This document shows positions 1-10,084 of a stretch of 64,000 nucleotides of DNA, piece by piece (position 1 is the first letter of the stretch; each line of letters starts with the position of its first letter). The translations under genes and the position numbers were made by a program. The notes under the pieces were generated by a model. That model was not told the origin of the DNA and searched no databases. It saw nothing but the letters and a program-made list of their open reading frames with translations. Origin of the DNA: Prostheceraeus crozeri (Eukaryota > Platyhelminthes > Polycladida > Euryleptidae); contig CAJQUW010005574.1 of assembly GCA_907163375.1 (NCBI GenBank), forward strand, positions 364,882-428,881, read 5' to 3'.

Positions 1-595
1 GAAGGCCCATCTGAAGCGTGTTTTACTTTTTCACTTAAAATTGTAAACTTCGACCAATCTTTGGGGAGTTTTGCTGATTCGACTTGTGGAAACGTAAAAT
101 GGTCTCCCGTCGAGTGGTCAACTATATATAAAATTCAATTTTAGTTCAATCACAAACTTGTGAAATCTATTAATATCACATTATTTTCATAAGTGTATTA
201 GTCTGACTTCTTCTTAATGTTATGTTGCACTCAAACTTGCGAGCGTAACTCATCGGCATTAAAGGCTCACGTTATGTAAACGTCTGCACACTAAAGGACC
301 TGAGTCATCAGCTGTTCGTCATCGGTCACCGAGATTTCGGCCCATTAAGCTCAGGATCTCTCAAGATGTTAGGCCGGTCCGCAACAGCTCGTTGCGCCCA
401 GGTCCTTAACAGATTGAGACTTTCGTTTCTTTTTGCACTAATTATTTAGCGCGTTGACTTATTCCATTGACATGGTTGTCTTTCGTTATTAATTTTCTCC
501 CATCTCCACTTTGTATTTTAATGGTCAGTTAACTTGACGCCTTTATGTCAAAATTCTGTCTATTGGAGCAATTTTCCAAATGAATTTATGAATAG
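1..595. other. No gene seen
   Basis: No open frame with recognisable protein features, no tRNA-like boxes and no clear terminal inverted repeat. AT-rich, probably intron or intergenic DNA upstream of the exons that begin at 2001. Confidence 0.5.
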
Positions 596-758
596 AAAAC
601 AAGTTTTCCATGACCTCGCTTGATCTCTATGTGAAGGTCGTCACATGAATGAAACAACGGATGTTGCAGCTAATGAAGTCAGAGGAGTGAAATCGATGAA
701 TAATGCTCAGTTGCATACAGTGACGCAGAGAAATGTCCGTTATCCAGGCTTCAAGCCT

Positions 759-898
759 GTAAGGTAGCAAACTAAACATACAATACTTCTGAAATTCGAA
801 AGTAAAATGATGAAATAAGATAAAATGTAGAGATAAAATGTTTCATCATTTTACTTTCGAGTTTCAGAAGTATTGTATGCCTAGTTTGTTATCTTACA
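759..898. repeat. Short hairpin element nested in the larger inverted repeat
   Basis: Two arms of nearly 60 bp are almost perfect reverse complements around a loop of about 25 bp. The shared core is CATACAATACTTCTGAAA followed by GAAAGTAAAATGATGAAA. It sits at the inner edge of the left arm of the 596-1957 repeat and is missing from the right arm, so it arrived later. Size and form fit a short palindromic MITE. The superfamily is not clear. Confidence 0.7.
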
Positions 899-1000
899 AC
901 TGAGGTTCCCAAACTGTGGTACGCGAGGGCTCATCAGATGGTGCGCGAGTACCTGGCCGAATTAGGCTATATGCATGATGATGTCACGAGACCTAATGTA
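899..1000. mobile_element. Possible hAT terminus fragment
   Basis: The run GGTTCCCAAACTGTGGTACG resembles the 'CAGTGGTTCCCAAACTGTGG' ends common in animal hAT elements. No partner end was found, so this is at most a solo fragment. Confidence 0.3.
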
Positions 1001-2000
1001 TTAGGAAAAGTATGGTCTGCTTGAGAAATTAGATCGACCATTCAATGACATTCAATCGACCATTCGACGATTCAATGCAATTTATCGTTTTTCATTGTCT
1101 CAGAAGACGGAGATTTGTCTTGTATACAGATTTCATGTTGGCACATCAAACTTTGTATTAGGTTGTATACAATGCCACAGGCGATGTAATGACATCTTAC
1201 ATTTACTGTAGTTATTCCTTTTAACTTCATTTGTTTCTTGATATTGCTTCTTTTGCATCGATTCACGAAGTTGTTAGTCTAATTTTCATTCAAAAATATA
1301 CACGTTTATCATCATCATCTATTGAGGTCGAAATCAACAGAACAAAACCATGCATTTTAGATTATTCTTGAAGCTCAGTAAGACAAAATCATGTATTTTG
1401 AAAATGCTTTTGGCATAGAAGCTTACATTCAACTTTGGCAAGCCAAAAGTATTCACGAACAGTACACAACCTGTATTTGATCGTAGATATTTGACACGAA
1501 AAAGAAAATCTTGAAACAGTATTCATGTAGATATCTACATGGATACATATTTGAATTAGGTTAAGTAACCGTCATGAAATTAATTTTCCTTTTCATTTGT
1601 TCGGAAGAAGCATCCCCAACTTACAGAATGAGTACTCTTTGTTTCATGTTTATTTTGTTCGCATAAATAAATTTCTTCGAAATAAAAAGGAATTATATCT
1701 TTCATAACATAAAAATAATTTCTGTGAGACTAAGCGGTACGCGGCGAACGTGTATGATCTCAAGTGGTAGTGAGACATTAGAAGGTTGGGCCTTACAAGC
1801 TTGAAGCCTGGAAAACGGACATTTCTCTGCGTCACTGTATGCAGCTGAGCATTATTTATCGATTTCACTCCTCTGACTTTTTAGCTGCAACATTTGATGT
1901 TTTACTCACTTGACGTCTTTCACATAGAGATCAAGCGAGGCCATTGAAAACTTGCATTTTATTTATAGAGCTTTTGTGTCATTTCATTTTGTCTCTGCAG

Positions 2001-2124
2001 GTTGGTCTTCTCGTTTCTCGCACTCCTGGTCGCACTGAAAGGCTGGTAATGATCGGCCTCGTGGTAATCATCCATCTCCTCTTCCTCATCTACCTGCACT
2101 TTGCATATCATCGAATAGTGGAAG
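2001..2124 (+). CDS. Exon of unidentified single-pass membrane protein (exon A)
   Basis: Seen: a strong acceptor (ttttgtctctgcag) ends at 2000, and a donor (GTGAGT) follows 2124. The 124-base exon enters in phase 0 and leaves in phase 1. It encodes 41 residues: a basic stretch with RTPGRTERL, then a hydrophobic segment of about 22 residues (LVMIGLVVIIHLLFLIYLHF), then YHRIVE. The positive residues before the helix suggest that side faces the cytosol. The next two exons continue in matching phase, which argues strongly for a real gene. Inference: a host membrane protein. The family is not recognised. The first exon was not found; it may lie upstream of the window or in the inverted-repeat region. 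Confidence 0.6.
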
Positions 2125-2184
2125 GTGAGTTGAGAAGTGAGGTGAACATGTTCCTGTTTTAAACATCATTTTTGTCATTTACAG

Positions 2185-2280
2185 ATCTCTCTGAAGTATT
2201 CAACGATAAGCAGGTTCTGCACCCGGTTGAGCATGTGCCAATTGTGCCGATGAAGGCTAAGTTATTAGGAAAGGGTGAAG
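2185..2280 (+). CDS. Exon of unidentified membrane protein (exon B)
   Basis: Acceptor TTTACAG ends at 2184 and donor GTGAGT begins at 2281. The exon is 96 bases, phase 1 in and phase 1 out, with no stop in the frame set by exon A. It encodes about 32 residues that follow the membrane helix directly: DLSEVFNDKQVLHPVEHV, then PIVPMKAKLLGKGE. The segment is hydrophilic with no cysteines. A short intron of 60 bases separates it from exon A. The phase agreement with both neighbours supports one transcript. No family recognised. Confidence 0.6.
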
Positions 2281-2950
2281 GTGAGTAGAAATATCGATCA
2301 ACTCGAGATAGGTTGTGTTGTTTCCAACAGCATATTTTTGAGTGAGCACATTTTTGCTTCGTGGTTAGTTAGCCTATTTCGTCCCATGCTAGTCCATTGA
2401 TTTGCATGTTATAATGTTCTATCTGAAAAATCTCTTCAGAGCACTTCGCTCGGCGTTAGGTAGACCGATTTCAGGTAGATTGGTCGTTTTACTTTTGATG
2501 TTACATTTTATTTCTTTTATTCGGTATAGTAGTGCAACAGAGCAGTTTGTTCAAAAACGTTTTGAAATACTTTTTGTAATCGGAAAAAGTAGATAGGCAG
2601 GTTTAAAGTCTGGGATGGTGTTGAATAACAATTTGCTTCGGTTGCCCTTCTGTCAATACTCGCAACCTCAAAGCCTGCCGCAAGTATGATCTTTGAATCC
2701 TTATCCAACTACGTTTTTCCATTTTATCAGAAATTATGATGTTACTTCTACTTCCCAGGTTATTAACAGTAGCATGATTTAATAGACTTATGCATTTAAG
2801 CCTTTTAATGTTGCCACGAGTAACTTTATTTAGCACAATCCATTTGATTTTGAAAAACATTATTTTACGGTGAAAATGGCTATTTTGAAACAAGATATTT
2901 ATGATGCGTCTTATTTGGGCCAAAGCGATAAAATTCCGTTTTCTCCTCAG

Positions 2951-3052
2951 CCCGATCTGCGACCATGGCATCAAAATTGAGAACGGTCCGTGCTGTTCAC
3001 CCTCGAGTGAATATTTCTCATAGCGGCAATCGTTCTGCGGGTTCTCTGACAC
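2951..3052 (+). CDS. Exon of unidentified membrane protein (exon C)
   Basis: Acceptor with a pyrimidine tract (ttttctcctcag) ends at 2950 and donor GTAAGA starts at 3053. The 102-base exon is again phase 1 to phase 1 and open in the frame that exon B predicts. It encodes 34 residues rich in basic and serine residues (TMASKLRTVRAVHPRVN, then ISHSGNRSAGSLT), resembling a disordered cytoplasmic tail with possible phosphorylation sites. Because exons B and C are both symmetric phase 1, skipping either would keep the frame. Later exons were not identified; the foldback element at 3253 lies in the following intron. Confidence 0.55.
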
Positions 3053-3252
3053 GTAAGAATTTGTTCTCGTTTGTTTGTCGGTGAAGGAAGTGGCATGATG
3101 GCCCTCTGGAACTTGGTTCGATTCAGATTCAACTAATCATCCTCAACTAATATTCGGTTTCTCTCTGAAATCGGCGGCATAGATATTTAATAATGCATCC
3201 AGCATCTTAACGCCTTCTGTAATACATGTGCTGTAGCTGACAGGAAGTCCCA

Positions 3253-4391
3253 TTGAAGTTAGCACCAACTTCAACACCAACTTTTTGAATAGAGTTTGTA
3301 CAGAATAGAAAACCACATGTACAGGTATTATTAATGACGCAGAGTTTGTACAGACAAAAATTTTTCCAAAATTCGAACTCCTTCACCTTCGAAATTCAAA
3401 TTTAAATTCGAAAAATTGGTGCAAGTATTGGTGCTACCTAGTTAGCGAGTTTATTCAGCATTCCGATGGAAACATTTAGATACAAGCACAAAAACTGAGT
3501 TTGTACAGCAACTTCCAGCACCTTCCCTATACGAACAACCGGTAAAAACCGACTTTTTCAAGAAAATGATAAGATTTTCCAGAAAAGTACTTGGTGCTAC
3601 ATGGAAAATGAGTTTGTACAGTGCTCTAACCGGTGGAAGAGTGTTCTACTAATCGAGTCTGAGTTCGAACACACACTTCTCCGACACTCCAACACTCCTA
3701 CGACCGGTAAATACCGGTTATTATACAGTAACTACAAGAATACTGCCCATTTATGAACAAATCAATTGGTGCTACATAGAAAATGAGTTTGTACAGTGCT
3801 CTAGCCGGTGGAAGAGTGTTCTACTAATCGAGTCTGAGTTTGAACATACACTTCTCCGACACTCCTACGACCGGTAAATACCGGTTATTATACAGTAAAT
3901 TACTGTAATTGCTGTAATTACTGTATAATAACCGGTATTTACCGGTCGTAGGAGTGTCGGAGGAGTGTGTGTTCGAACTCAGACTCGATTAGTAGAACAC
4001 TCTTCCACCGGTTAGAGCACTGTACAAACTCATTTTCCATGTAGCACCAAGTACTTTTCTGGAAAATCTTATCATTTTCTTGAGAAAGTCGGTTTTTGGC
4101 GGTTTTTACCGGTTGTTCGTGTAGGGAAGGTGCTGGAAGTTGCTGTACAAACTCAGTTTTTGTGCTTGTATCTAAATGTTTCCATCGGAATGCTGTACAA
4201 ACTCGCTAACTAGGTAGCACCAATACTTGCACCAATTTTTCGAATTTAAATTTGAATTTTGAATGTGAAGGAGTTCGAATTTTGGAAAAATTTTTGTCTG
4301 TACAAACTCTGCGTCATTAATAATACCTGTACATGTGGTTTTCTATTCTGTACAAACTCTATTCAAAAAGTTGGTGCTAACTTCAACGACA
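3253..4391. mobile_element. Foldback element, copy A (palindromic, about 1.14 kb)
   Basis: The left half (3253-3900) and right half (3905-4391) are near-perfect reverse complements. From the outside in, each half has a unique arm of about 350 bp, then one or two copies of a tandem unit (TGGTGCTACATGGAAAATGA ... CCGGTAAATACCGGTTAT). The arms meet at a small central palindrome near 3895-3930. The 12-base motif GAGTTTGTACAG recurs several times per arm. The tips share TTGAAGTTAGCACCAACTT. No coding capacity was seen, so movement would need a transposase from elsewhere. Larger relatives lie at 54760-61201. Known foldback elements (Drosophila FB, sea urchin TU) also have long arms built of tandem repeats. 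Confidence 0.85.
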
Positions 4392-5595
4392 TCATTTTGA
4401 GGACACCATGTTTATTTTATCGGAGAAATAGTGCTCATGTTTATCTGCCAAATACTGTTAGTCTTGTACCAGTCTGCTTTAAAGCAAAACAATGTGATGC
4501 GGTAGTTATATCTCGGCTCTACACAGCTCGAACTATCTCTTTGATTGGACGAATACCAAAACAATTGTTCATCACTTAATGTGTATATTATTATAGCATC
4601 ATTCTGACGGGATTGTGATTCAAAGTAGAGTGTTGCATCCTGATTAGTGAAATACAGTGCTTCATTTTATGAGTGACAGAATCCCACAGACATAAGAGAA
4701 AAATTGAGCTTCACTCAGAAAATTCAAACTTTCTGAGAGCAGTTGGCTTCAAATCATTGAAGAAAAACATCAGAAGTGCTGAAGATATGTGGGACTATAA
4801 CTGCATTTTTTGTTGTCATTAATCGAAGTAGTACGTAGTACCTAGTTTGAGCATAATTCAGTCATGTTCTAAAACCAACTCATCCTACAGTTTTAGAGAG
4901 GAATTATGAGCCAGCATTGCTATTTCGTTAGAAATAGTTAGGTAAACCTATTCGATGCAGATTGTGGGAAATTCACTTGTGCAACTAAAATAGGCGCATA
5001 GGCCTAAGCGACTCTAATGCACTCTGAACACCAAATTTTCTAGAGCAGAACACCAACACTTAAGAAAGATTACTCGACTGCATTACTTGCTTGTTGACGT
5101 TTTAACTAGCTTGTGTATTTTTGTCTTAGTAGACGTCCTAATTGTCAAGAAGAGCTTAAGTGTCGTACTCAACTCAGTGTGCGTATGCTGTCTTTTTAGG
5201 CAATTTTTTAACATTATTTCTTAACATTATCCAGCGCATAATCGCATTAGACAATCAATGATGACTGTTGTACATTTTTACACATCAACTTCTTTCGTCT
5301 AGTTTCCCATTCACTGCATTTGTCGTTATCTACAAGATTTCGACAAGGTTTTATCATGCTATAAAAAGTGCTATAAAATGTACCTTTCAAAATCAATCTG
5401 CCCCTTGCGCCGAAATTTTGCAAATCCCGCGGATTCGACTGCAGCGGAACTTACTGTTATTCATCAATGGGATGAAAGGTGGAAGGTTCAGCATTTACTT
5501 ATACGCTACTTGCTCTGTCATTTCCTATATTGCTATGATGTTTTATAAATGTTGTATTTGAATATCTATGGTGCACTGATTCCATTGTTGATGCA
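4392..5595. other. No gene recognised
   Basis: About 1.2 kb of AT-rich DNA. Open frames at 4259-4579 and 5268-5561 have no recognisable domain and overlap repeat or low-information sequence. Probably intron or intergenic. Confidence 0.4.
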
Positions 5596-5703
5596 GCTGT
5601 TCCAACTGCATGCTAATTTGAGTGTCATTGCGATCGTCATTCTTGCTAACTATCATGCGAAAATCGAATGTCTCAGGCGAACGGCAATCCAATTACTTAT
5701 GAG
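5596..5703 (+). CDS. Candidate 108-base exon, membrane segment
   Basis: Seen: GATGCAG ends at 5595, GTCAGT begins at 5704, and the 108 bases between are open in phase 0 (36 codons). The product LFQLHANLSVIAIVILANYH, then AKIECLRRTAIQLLMR, is a membrane helix followed by a basic, helical stretch. This pattern loosely resembles the segment after the last helix of a membrane half in class III adenylate cyclases, but only a handful of positions agree. The acceptor has a poor pyrimidine tract. Could equally be a chance open frame. Confidence 0.25.
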
Positions 5704-6004
5704 GTCAGTCTTGAGTTGTTATGCAGATGCAGATTGTTAGGGGACCTTAAAGAACCTGAAATTTTGAAGGATGATCAAATTCAAAGCAGATGCTTTATGC
5801 TAACTGTGAGGATTCAGAAGCAGCTTTATTAGAGCAGTCCCAACTTCTGCTTGAACGCTTATAAAACTTGCCGGGTTGTCTGATATCGAATGATCGTAAG
5901 ATTCTTACTTTACGGGGTCCTACGACTGTAATTTAAGGGCCCATTCCGACTTGACTTTCCGGTTTTTATTTTTGATAAGAGTGGGAGCCCTGTCATATAT
6001 TTGT

Positions 6005-6232
6005 GGTCTCCGTGGCACAGTGGTTAAGTGCTTGGCCTAGCGATCTCTCGGTCCATTGTTCGAGCCCCAAAAGTGTGACTCATGAATTCGGCAGGAAGGA
6101 CATCCGGACTAAAGGATCAGAACACTAAATGTCTCGGTAATGGCAATCCATCGATTGCAATTTCAGAGCATCTTCCAATGCATGACTTAGTGTTAGTGGT
6201 ATATTAGTATGATTAGTTATAAAAAATAAATG
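6005..6232 (+). mobile_element. tRNA-derived SINE, plus strand
   Basis: The head has an A-box-like TGGCACAGTGG at 6012-6022 and a B-box GTTCGAGCC at 6058-6066, spaced as in an RNA polymerase III type 2 promoter. The body contains GGCAGGAAGGACATCCGG, a block often seen in SINEs whose tails match RTE-type LINEs. It ends in an A-rich tail near 6230. A second copy in opposite orientation follows at once. Confidence 0.75.
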
Positions 6233-6239
6233 ATGGTTT

Positions 6240-6420
6240 AACGTCACTATTTCCTCATAGGGGGCTTGGACGATGCTGACATAGCCAGTCTTTCATCCGG
6301 AACATTGCGATCTTTTAGCCCGAATGCCCTTCCTGGCGACTTCCGATGACATTTTCGGGGCTCGACCTCTGGACAGAAAGATCGCTAGGCCAAGCACTTA
6401 ACCACTTTGCCACTGAGACC
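6240..6420 (-). mobile_element. tRNA-derived SINE, minus strand, same family
   Basis: Reading the complement from 6420: GGTCTCAGTGGCAAAGTGG (A-box) and GTCGAGCCCC (B-box, slightly altered), then CGCCAGGAAGGGCATTCGGG in the body. It matches the SINE at 6005 and lies tail to tail with it. Divergence between the two suggests independent insertions. Confidence 0.75.
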
Positions 6421-6429
6421 AACGTTAGT

Positions 6430-6903
6430 TATACGAGTTATGTATATTTCTACTATACTGTTACACAAATGCTTAGTTATTTAGGTATATTCATTGTCAT
6501 CCTCAGTGTTCTTCGATTTTCTGCTTCTTCTGAGGGATATTCGTGGTGTATAGGCTCATTCTCTTAAGTTTTGATTAGAATAATGGCCAAAATGTTAATC
6601 ATGTCTCATGGAGTCGAACTTAATCTGTCAGTTGGCTTTTACCGAAAAGTTGTGCTTTCTCAAAATATCAACATGCTCTTGCTGCAATTTTGTACATCAC
6701 TAATTTTGATTTTCTATCGCATATTGTTTTCGTTCTGAACATCGTGTGAGGTTGCCATTAGAAAAGTCTTGATCTCTTTCATTTGTGTGCATTGTTTTTG
6801 TCGTTTCGGGGCGAGGCTCCGAAGCAATGGAGAAAGACCATTTATAATAAGTTATAGAATCTCCTGCCAAGCGACATTATTGAGTTGGCAATAAATTAAA
6901 TTA
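6430..6903. other. No gene seen
   Basis: Short gap between SINE copies. No splice-bounded open frame and no terminal repeats noticed. Confidence 0.4.
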
Positions 6904-7116
6904 ACCTTGTTTATACTCGGAAGCACATTTGACACGGAGCCTTTCTTCCATGTGGCCGAGTTGTTATTTATCCCACTCTCATTCTTTTTGTGCTGAGTGT
7001 TTAGCAAGAATGCAGAATGTACCTATTTTAAAAGTCTTAGGTTTGACCCGACCAAGATTTGAACCAAGGCTCCCGGACGCAGAGCGAACCCTCTACAACA
7101 AGGCTACAGCGCCGGT
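6904..7116 (-). mobile_element. tRNA-derived SINE, second family, minus strand
   Basis: On the complement starting at 7116 (ACCGGCGCTGTAGCCTTGT) there is a tRNA-like head; the B-box is altered to GGTTCAAATC. The body has a conserved central block (GAATGAGAGTGGGATAAAT) and the element ends in CGAGTATAAACAAGG. A better preserved copy lies at 9635-9849. Confidence 0.75.
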
Positions 7117-7828
7117 CAAATGAAATATGAAACTGTCACATTATGTATGAAAAACCAGCCGATTTTCTTGACTGACGGTCCCTGGATTAATTCGAGGAAA
7201 CGTATTTCCGCTAGTTTGTGGTCGTCTGGCTTTCACCATTTGCCTACCTAAATACAGTGAACAAATTTCATTGTGATTTACAATTTTGAATACATGGATT
7301 GTTTTCAGATTAAGAAAAAGAATCTCTATTGCACCTGATCTTGAGCGCTGGGATGTGAATTTTGCGGCTTGTGGCAATGATTCGTTACGGGTCATAGATC
7401 GTATAGTTAGAATCGAATGATATTGTTCTATGCGGATACAGGGAATAGAAAGGATCCGCGGATTTGGTGATGGAAATGGTCTTTCTCGTATTTCGTGCAA
7501 ATATTGAAAAAAATAGAGGGGTTAGGGGAACCCGAAAATGATTAGATGTCAATAAAAAACTAAACACATACTCGCAACTCATATATAGCTTGCGTCATGT
7601 GAGTATGAATTAGTTAAGTCTCACTTTTCCGTTTTTAGATCATTTTATCTATTATTTAGATTTTTGCGACTGTAAATTGTTTTCGGTAATTTGCAAAAGT
7701 TTCAGCAGCAAAACATGTAAAATTCGGAAAATTGTCAAATTATGTAAAAAAAATAAAAATTCGAATGTTAATGAACAATGCAAGCTGCTTCTCTTCTACA
7801 TGTATCTGAAATGTTTTCGCCGATACGC
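7117..7828. other. No gene seen
   Basis: AT-rich DNA. Overlapping minus-strand open frames at 7141-7582 show no domain and no splice context. Confidence 0.4.
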
Positions 7829-7836
7829 ATGTATAG

Positions 7837-8295
7837 CAGTGGCGTAGCGTGAGTTTCTTGCTCCCGGATGCGAGATACTGATTTGGCGCCCTCAGCCTGT
7901 TAACCATCTTTGAATCCTCAAATAAGGAGAATTAATCCGATTGACACCGCTCTTAATGCCCACAGTCAAATTGGACAATTAAAAGTAGAATTATTAAACA
8001 TTTAAAACAGCTCATATTTTGTTTAAGAACATTTGAATAAATATAAACTGGATGGTGATTTAATTTCAGTTGTTATGTAAACATAATGAATCTCTGAGTG
8101 GGACATTTCACGATCACTCAGTCAGATCAGACTAAATTATAAGAAGTCTTCGTCAAATTATGAATATAAGATGAAGTTGTCTTGTCAATGTGGCGCCCCC
8201 ACAAAAGTCGAGTACAATATTTCTGATTTTGCGCCCCTCTTTACTTGCGCCCGGATGCGGCCGCATCCATGCGCATCCCCCTAGCTACGCCTCTG
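7837..8295. mobile_element. Non-autonomous hAT element with perfect 8-bp target duplication
   Basis: The ends CAGTGGCGTAGC at 7837 and the complement of CTACGCCTCTG at 8295 form the terminal inverted repeat typical of hAT MITEs (CAGNGGCGTAGC). Both sides are flanked by the identical 8 bp ATGTATAG (7829-7836 and 8296-8303), the target-site length of hAT transposases. The 459-bp body has no coding sequence. The intact duplication suggests a fairly recent insertion. Confidence 0.92.
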
Positions 8296-8303
8296 ATGTA
8301 TAG

Positions 8304-8726
8304 AAACTTCCCAGATTGTTGTTCACTGTCTGTAAATGTGTTTTTAGTGTTGAGAAACTGAAGATCGCATTTGAACTTTGATTTTGTTCTATTCACGAAC
8401 TCGTACATTTGAAAATTGCTTAGTCAAAATTAGATAATAAAAGATCGATGAATATAAGTGAGTATTTGGGATTTCCGCGGATTTCGAAGCCAAGCGTTCT
8501 ACTCACTGGGATAATAATAATCAGCATTTCAGGCGCTAATGTTGGATTGCATTTTTGCTCGTCATTTGGACTTTTCTGATCTAAGATGACATTATCTCAT
8601 GATGAACATCAATCACTGAGTTGAATGTTTGCAAATAATTATGTGATTAATAAGCAATGTATCCTGCTCTATGCATGACGTTAGGATTTCATCTTGTGTT
8701 GTCTGGCATGATAGAAAAGGCTTAAC
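8304..8726. other. No gene seen
   Basis: AT-rich gap between two DNA elements with no supported feature. Confidence 0.4.
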
Positions 8727-8728
8727 TA

Positions 8729-9431
8729 CCGTATTTCTTTGAATAAGAGACGCGTCTCTTATTTTTTTCAGATCCCTGATTGATGCGTCTCTTATTCAGG
8801 GGCGTCTCTTATTTATCAAATGTTCACGTTTTCATTCTTTTATTAGAAAAAGATGTCTTAGTTTTTTGCTACTATTCTCTTAGGTAACCTTTGTATTCCT
8901 CACTTAGGCTAAATTTCGCCAGTAATTGTAGTAGCATATCTTATAGACTCATCTAATACATTCATATACCAGTACATGTTGGCCACTACACATGTAGACT
9001 AGATCTGAATTCACCGAAACGAAAATACCGATAATCAAGTAGTATTTACAGCAAAAGTTACCGACCGGTACATGACTCCAAATGCAAAGGAAGCTACCGT
9101 ATAATGCCTCCTTAAATGGTAGATGAAGTAACCTTAAGTAGGCCTGCATGTACGTATGTACAACATGCATGTACTGCATGTACAACAACAAGAAGCCTTA
9201 TATATTATACAATATTGGTCATGATACCCGGTATTTACTAGTAGACTGACTTATTTTACTAAGATAAGTAGGCCTAATAATCGCTCAGGCGGATGTAGCT
9301 ACCACAGTACAATAGCCTGCATGTAATATGTCTATAGCAGTCTATATTTTGTACATGCGTCTCTTATTAAATTTTTTCCTCTCACGGATGCGTCCCTTAT
9401 TCAAGGGCGTCTCATATTCAAAGAAATACGG
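8729..9431. mobile_element. Non-autonomous DNA element with TIR CCGTATTTCTTTGAATAAGA
   Basis: The left end CCGTATTTCTTTGAATAAGA and the right end (complement of TTCAAAGAAATACGG) match well. A further subterminal block GATGCGTCTCTTATTCAGGG is mirrored near 9390-9410. The dinucleotide TA flanks both ends, which would fit a TA target. The 703-bp interior has no transposase. The superfamily is uncertain because the tips do not look like typical Tc1 or hAT ends. Confidence 0.8.
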
Positions 9432-9634
9432 TACTTTGCGGGAGGATGATTCTTCGTTAGCTTTCTATAAGTCATTCAAATCAGCAGTCAGCGTGTATAG
9501 GTTTCAGGGAAAAGGGATTTTTTGGTTCAGGGAAAATTCAGGGAATTTGAAAAATTAATGTGATTAGTAGTGTTAAAGTCAATGTCCTAAACTGCTAACA
9601 ACTATACTTTATGTCAAAGCTTATAAAAAAATGT

Positions 9635-9849
9635 TCCTTGTTTATACTCGGAAGCACAATCGGTGAAACACCGCTCTTCCATGTGACCGAGTTCCATTTA
9701 TCCCACTCTCATTCTTTTTGTGCTAAGTGTTTAGCAAGAATGCAGAATGTACCTATTTTTTAAAAGTCTTAGGTTTGACCCGACCAAGGTTCGAACCAAG
9801 ATCTCCCGGACGCAGAGCGAACACTCTGCCACAAGGCCATAGCGCCGGT
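9635..9849 (-). mobile_element. tRNA-derived SINE, minus strand, inside hAT-like element
   Basis: Complement from 9849: ACCGGCGCTATGGCCTTG, then TGGCAGAGTGTTCGCTC (A-box region) and GGTTCGAACC (perfect B-box), then the central block GAATGAGAGTGGGATAAAT and the tail CGAGTATAAACAAGG. Same family as 6904-7116 and better preserved. It interrupts the element at 9489-10555. Confidence 0.85.
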
Positions 9850-9877
9850 AAAGGGGCATGTACTAAGACTATATTAG

Positions 9878-10084
9878 AGAAAAAGATACCACATTTCTCT
9901 GGAGTTGTCGAGGAAGCAAACGCAACAAGTGCTAGAAATAACGAAGGAAAAACGGAAGTCGTTGGCAGAATTGGAGGCACTGAAAATAAAACGACAGAAA
10001 TTGATAAGTGACACGGAGAACATAAATGAACAAATTAAGCAACTATTTCCAAACTGTCCTAAGTCACCTTTATTCGTTTGCTAA
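9878..10084 (+). pseudogene. Coiled-coil coding remnant of a DNA transposon
   Basis: The frame ending at the TAA at 10082-10084 encodes about 68 residues, including QVLEITKEKRKSLAELEALK, then IKRQKLISDTENINEQIKQL and a short FPNCPKSPLFVC end. The charged heptad-like pattern predicts a coiled coil. Similar Lys/Glu-rich helices occur at the ends of proteins carried by animal DNA transposons, and the position inside a hAT-like element supports that origin. An in-frame stop lies just upstream, so only the C-terminal part remains. AATAAA occurs about 100 bp downstream. Not a confident host gene. Confidence 0.4.

Larger units (their letters stand above)
596..1957. repeat. Long inverted repeat, arms about 165 bp
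   Basis: The stretch 596-764 returns reverse-complemented at about 1792-1957. Both arms carry the blocks CCTCGCTTGATCTCTATG and GTCAGAGGAGTGAAATCG, with scattered mismatches between arms. The right arm stops about 40 bp before the splice acceptor of the exon at 2001, so the structure probably lies in an intron. It could be an old foldback element or a local inverted duplication of intron sequence. No target duplication was found. Confidence 0.75.

Noticed and set aside
1072-1266. Short minus-strand frame between the inverted-repeat arms
   Set aside because: Featureless and located within repeat-derived sequence.
3600-4000. CRISPR-like look of evenly repeated CCGGTAAATACCGG blocks
   Set aside because: The repeats are long tandem units without unique spacers, in inverted halves, in animal DNA.
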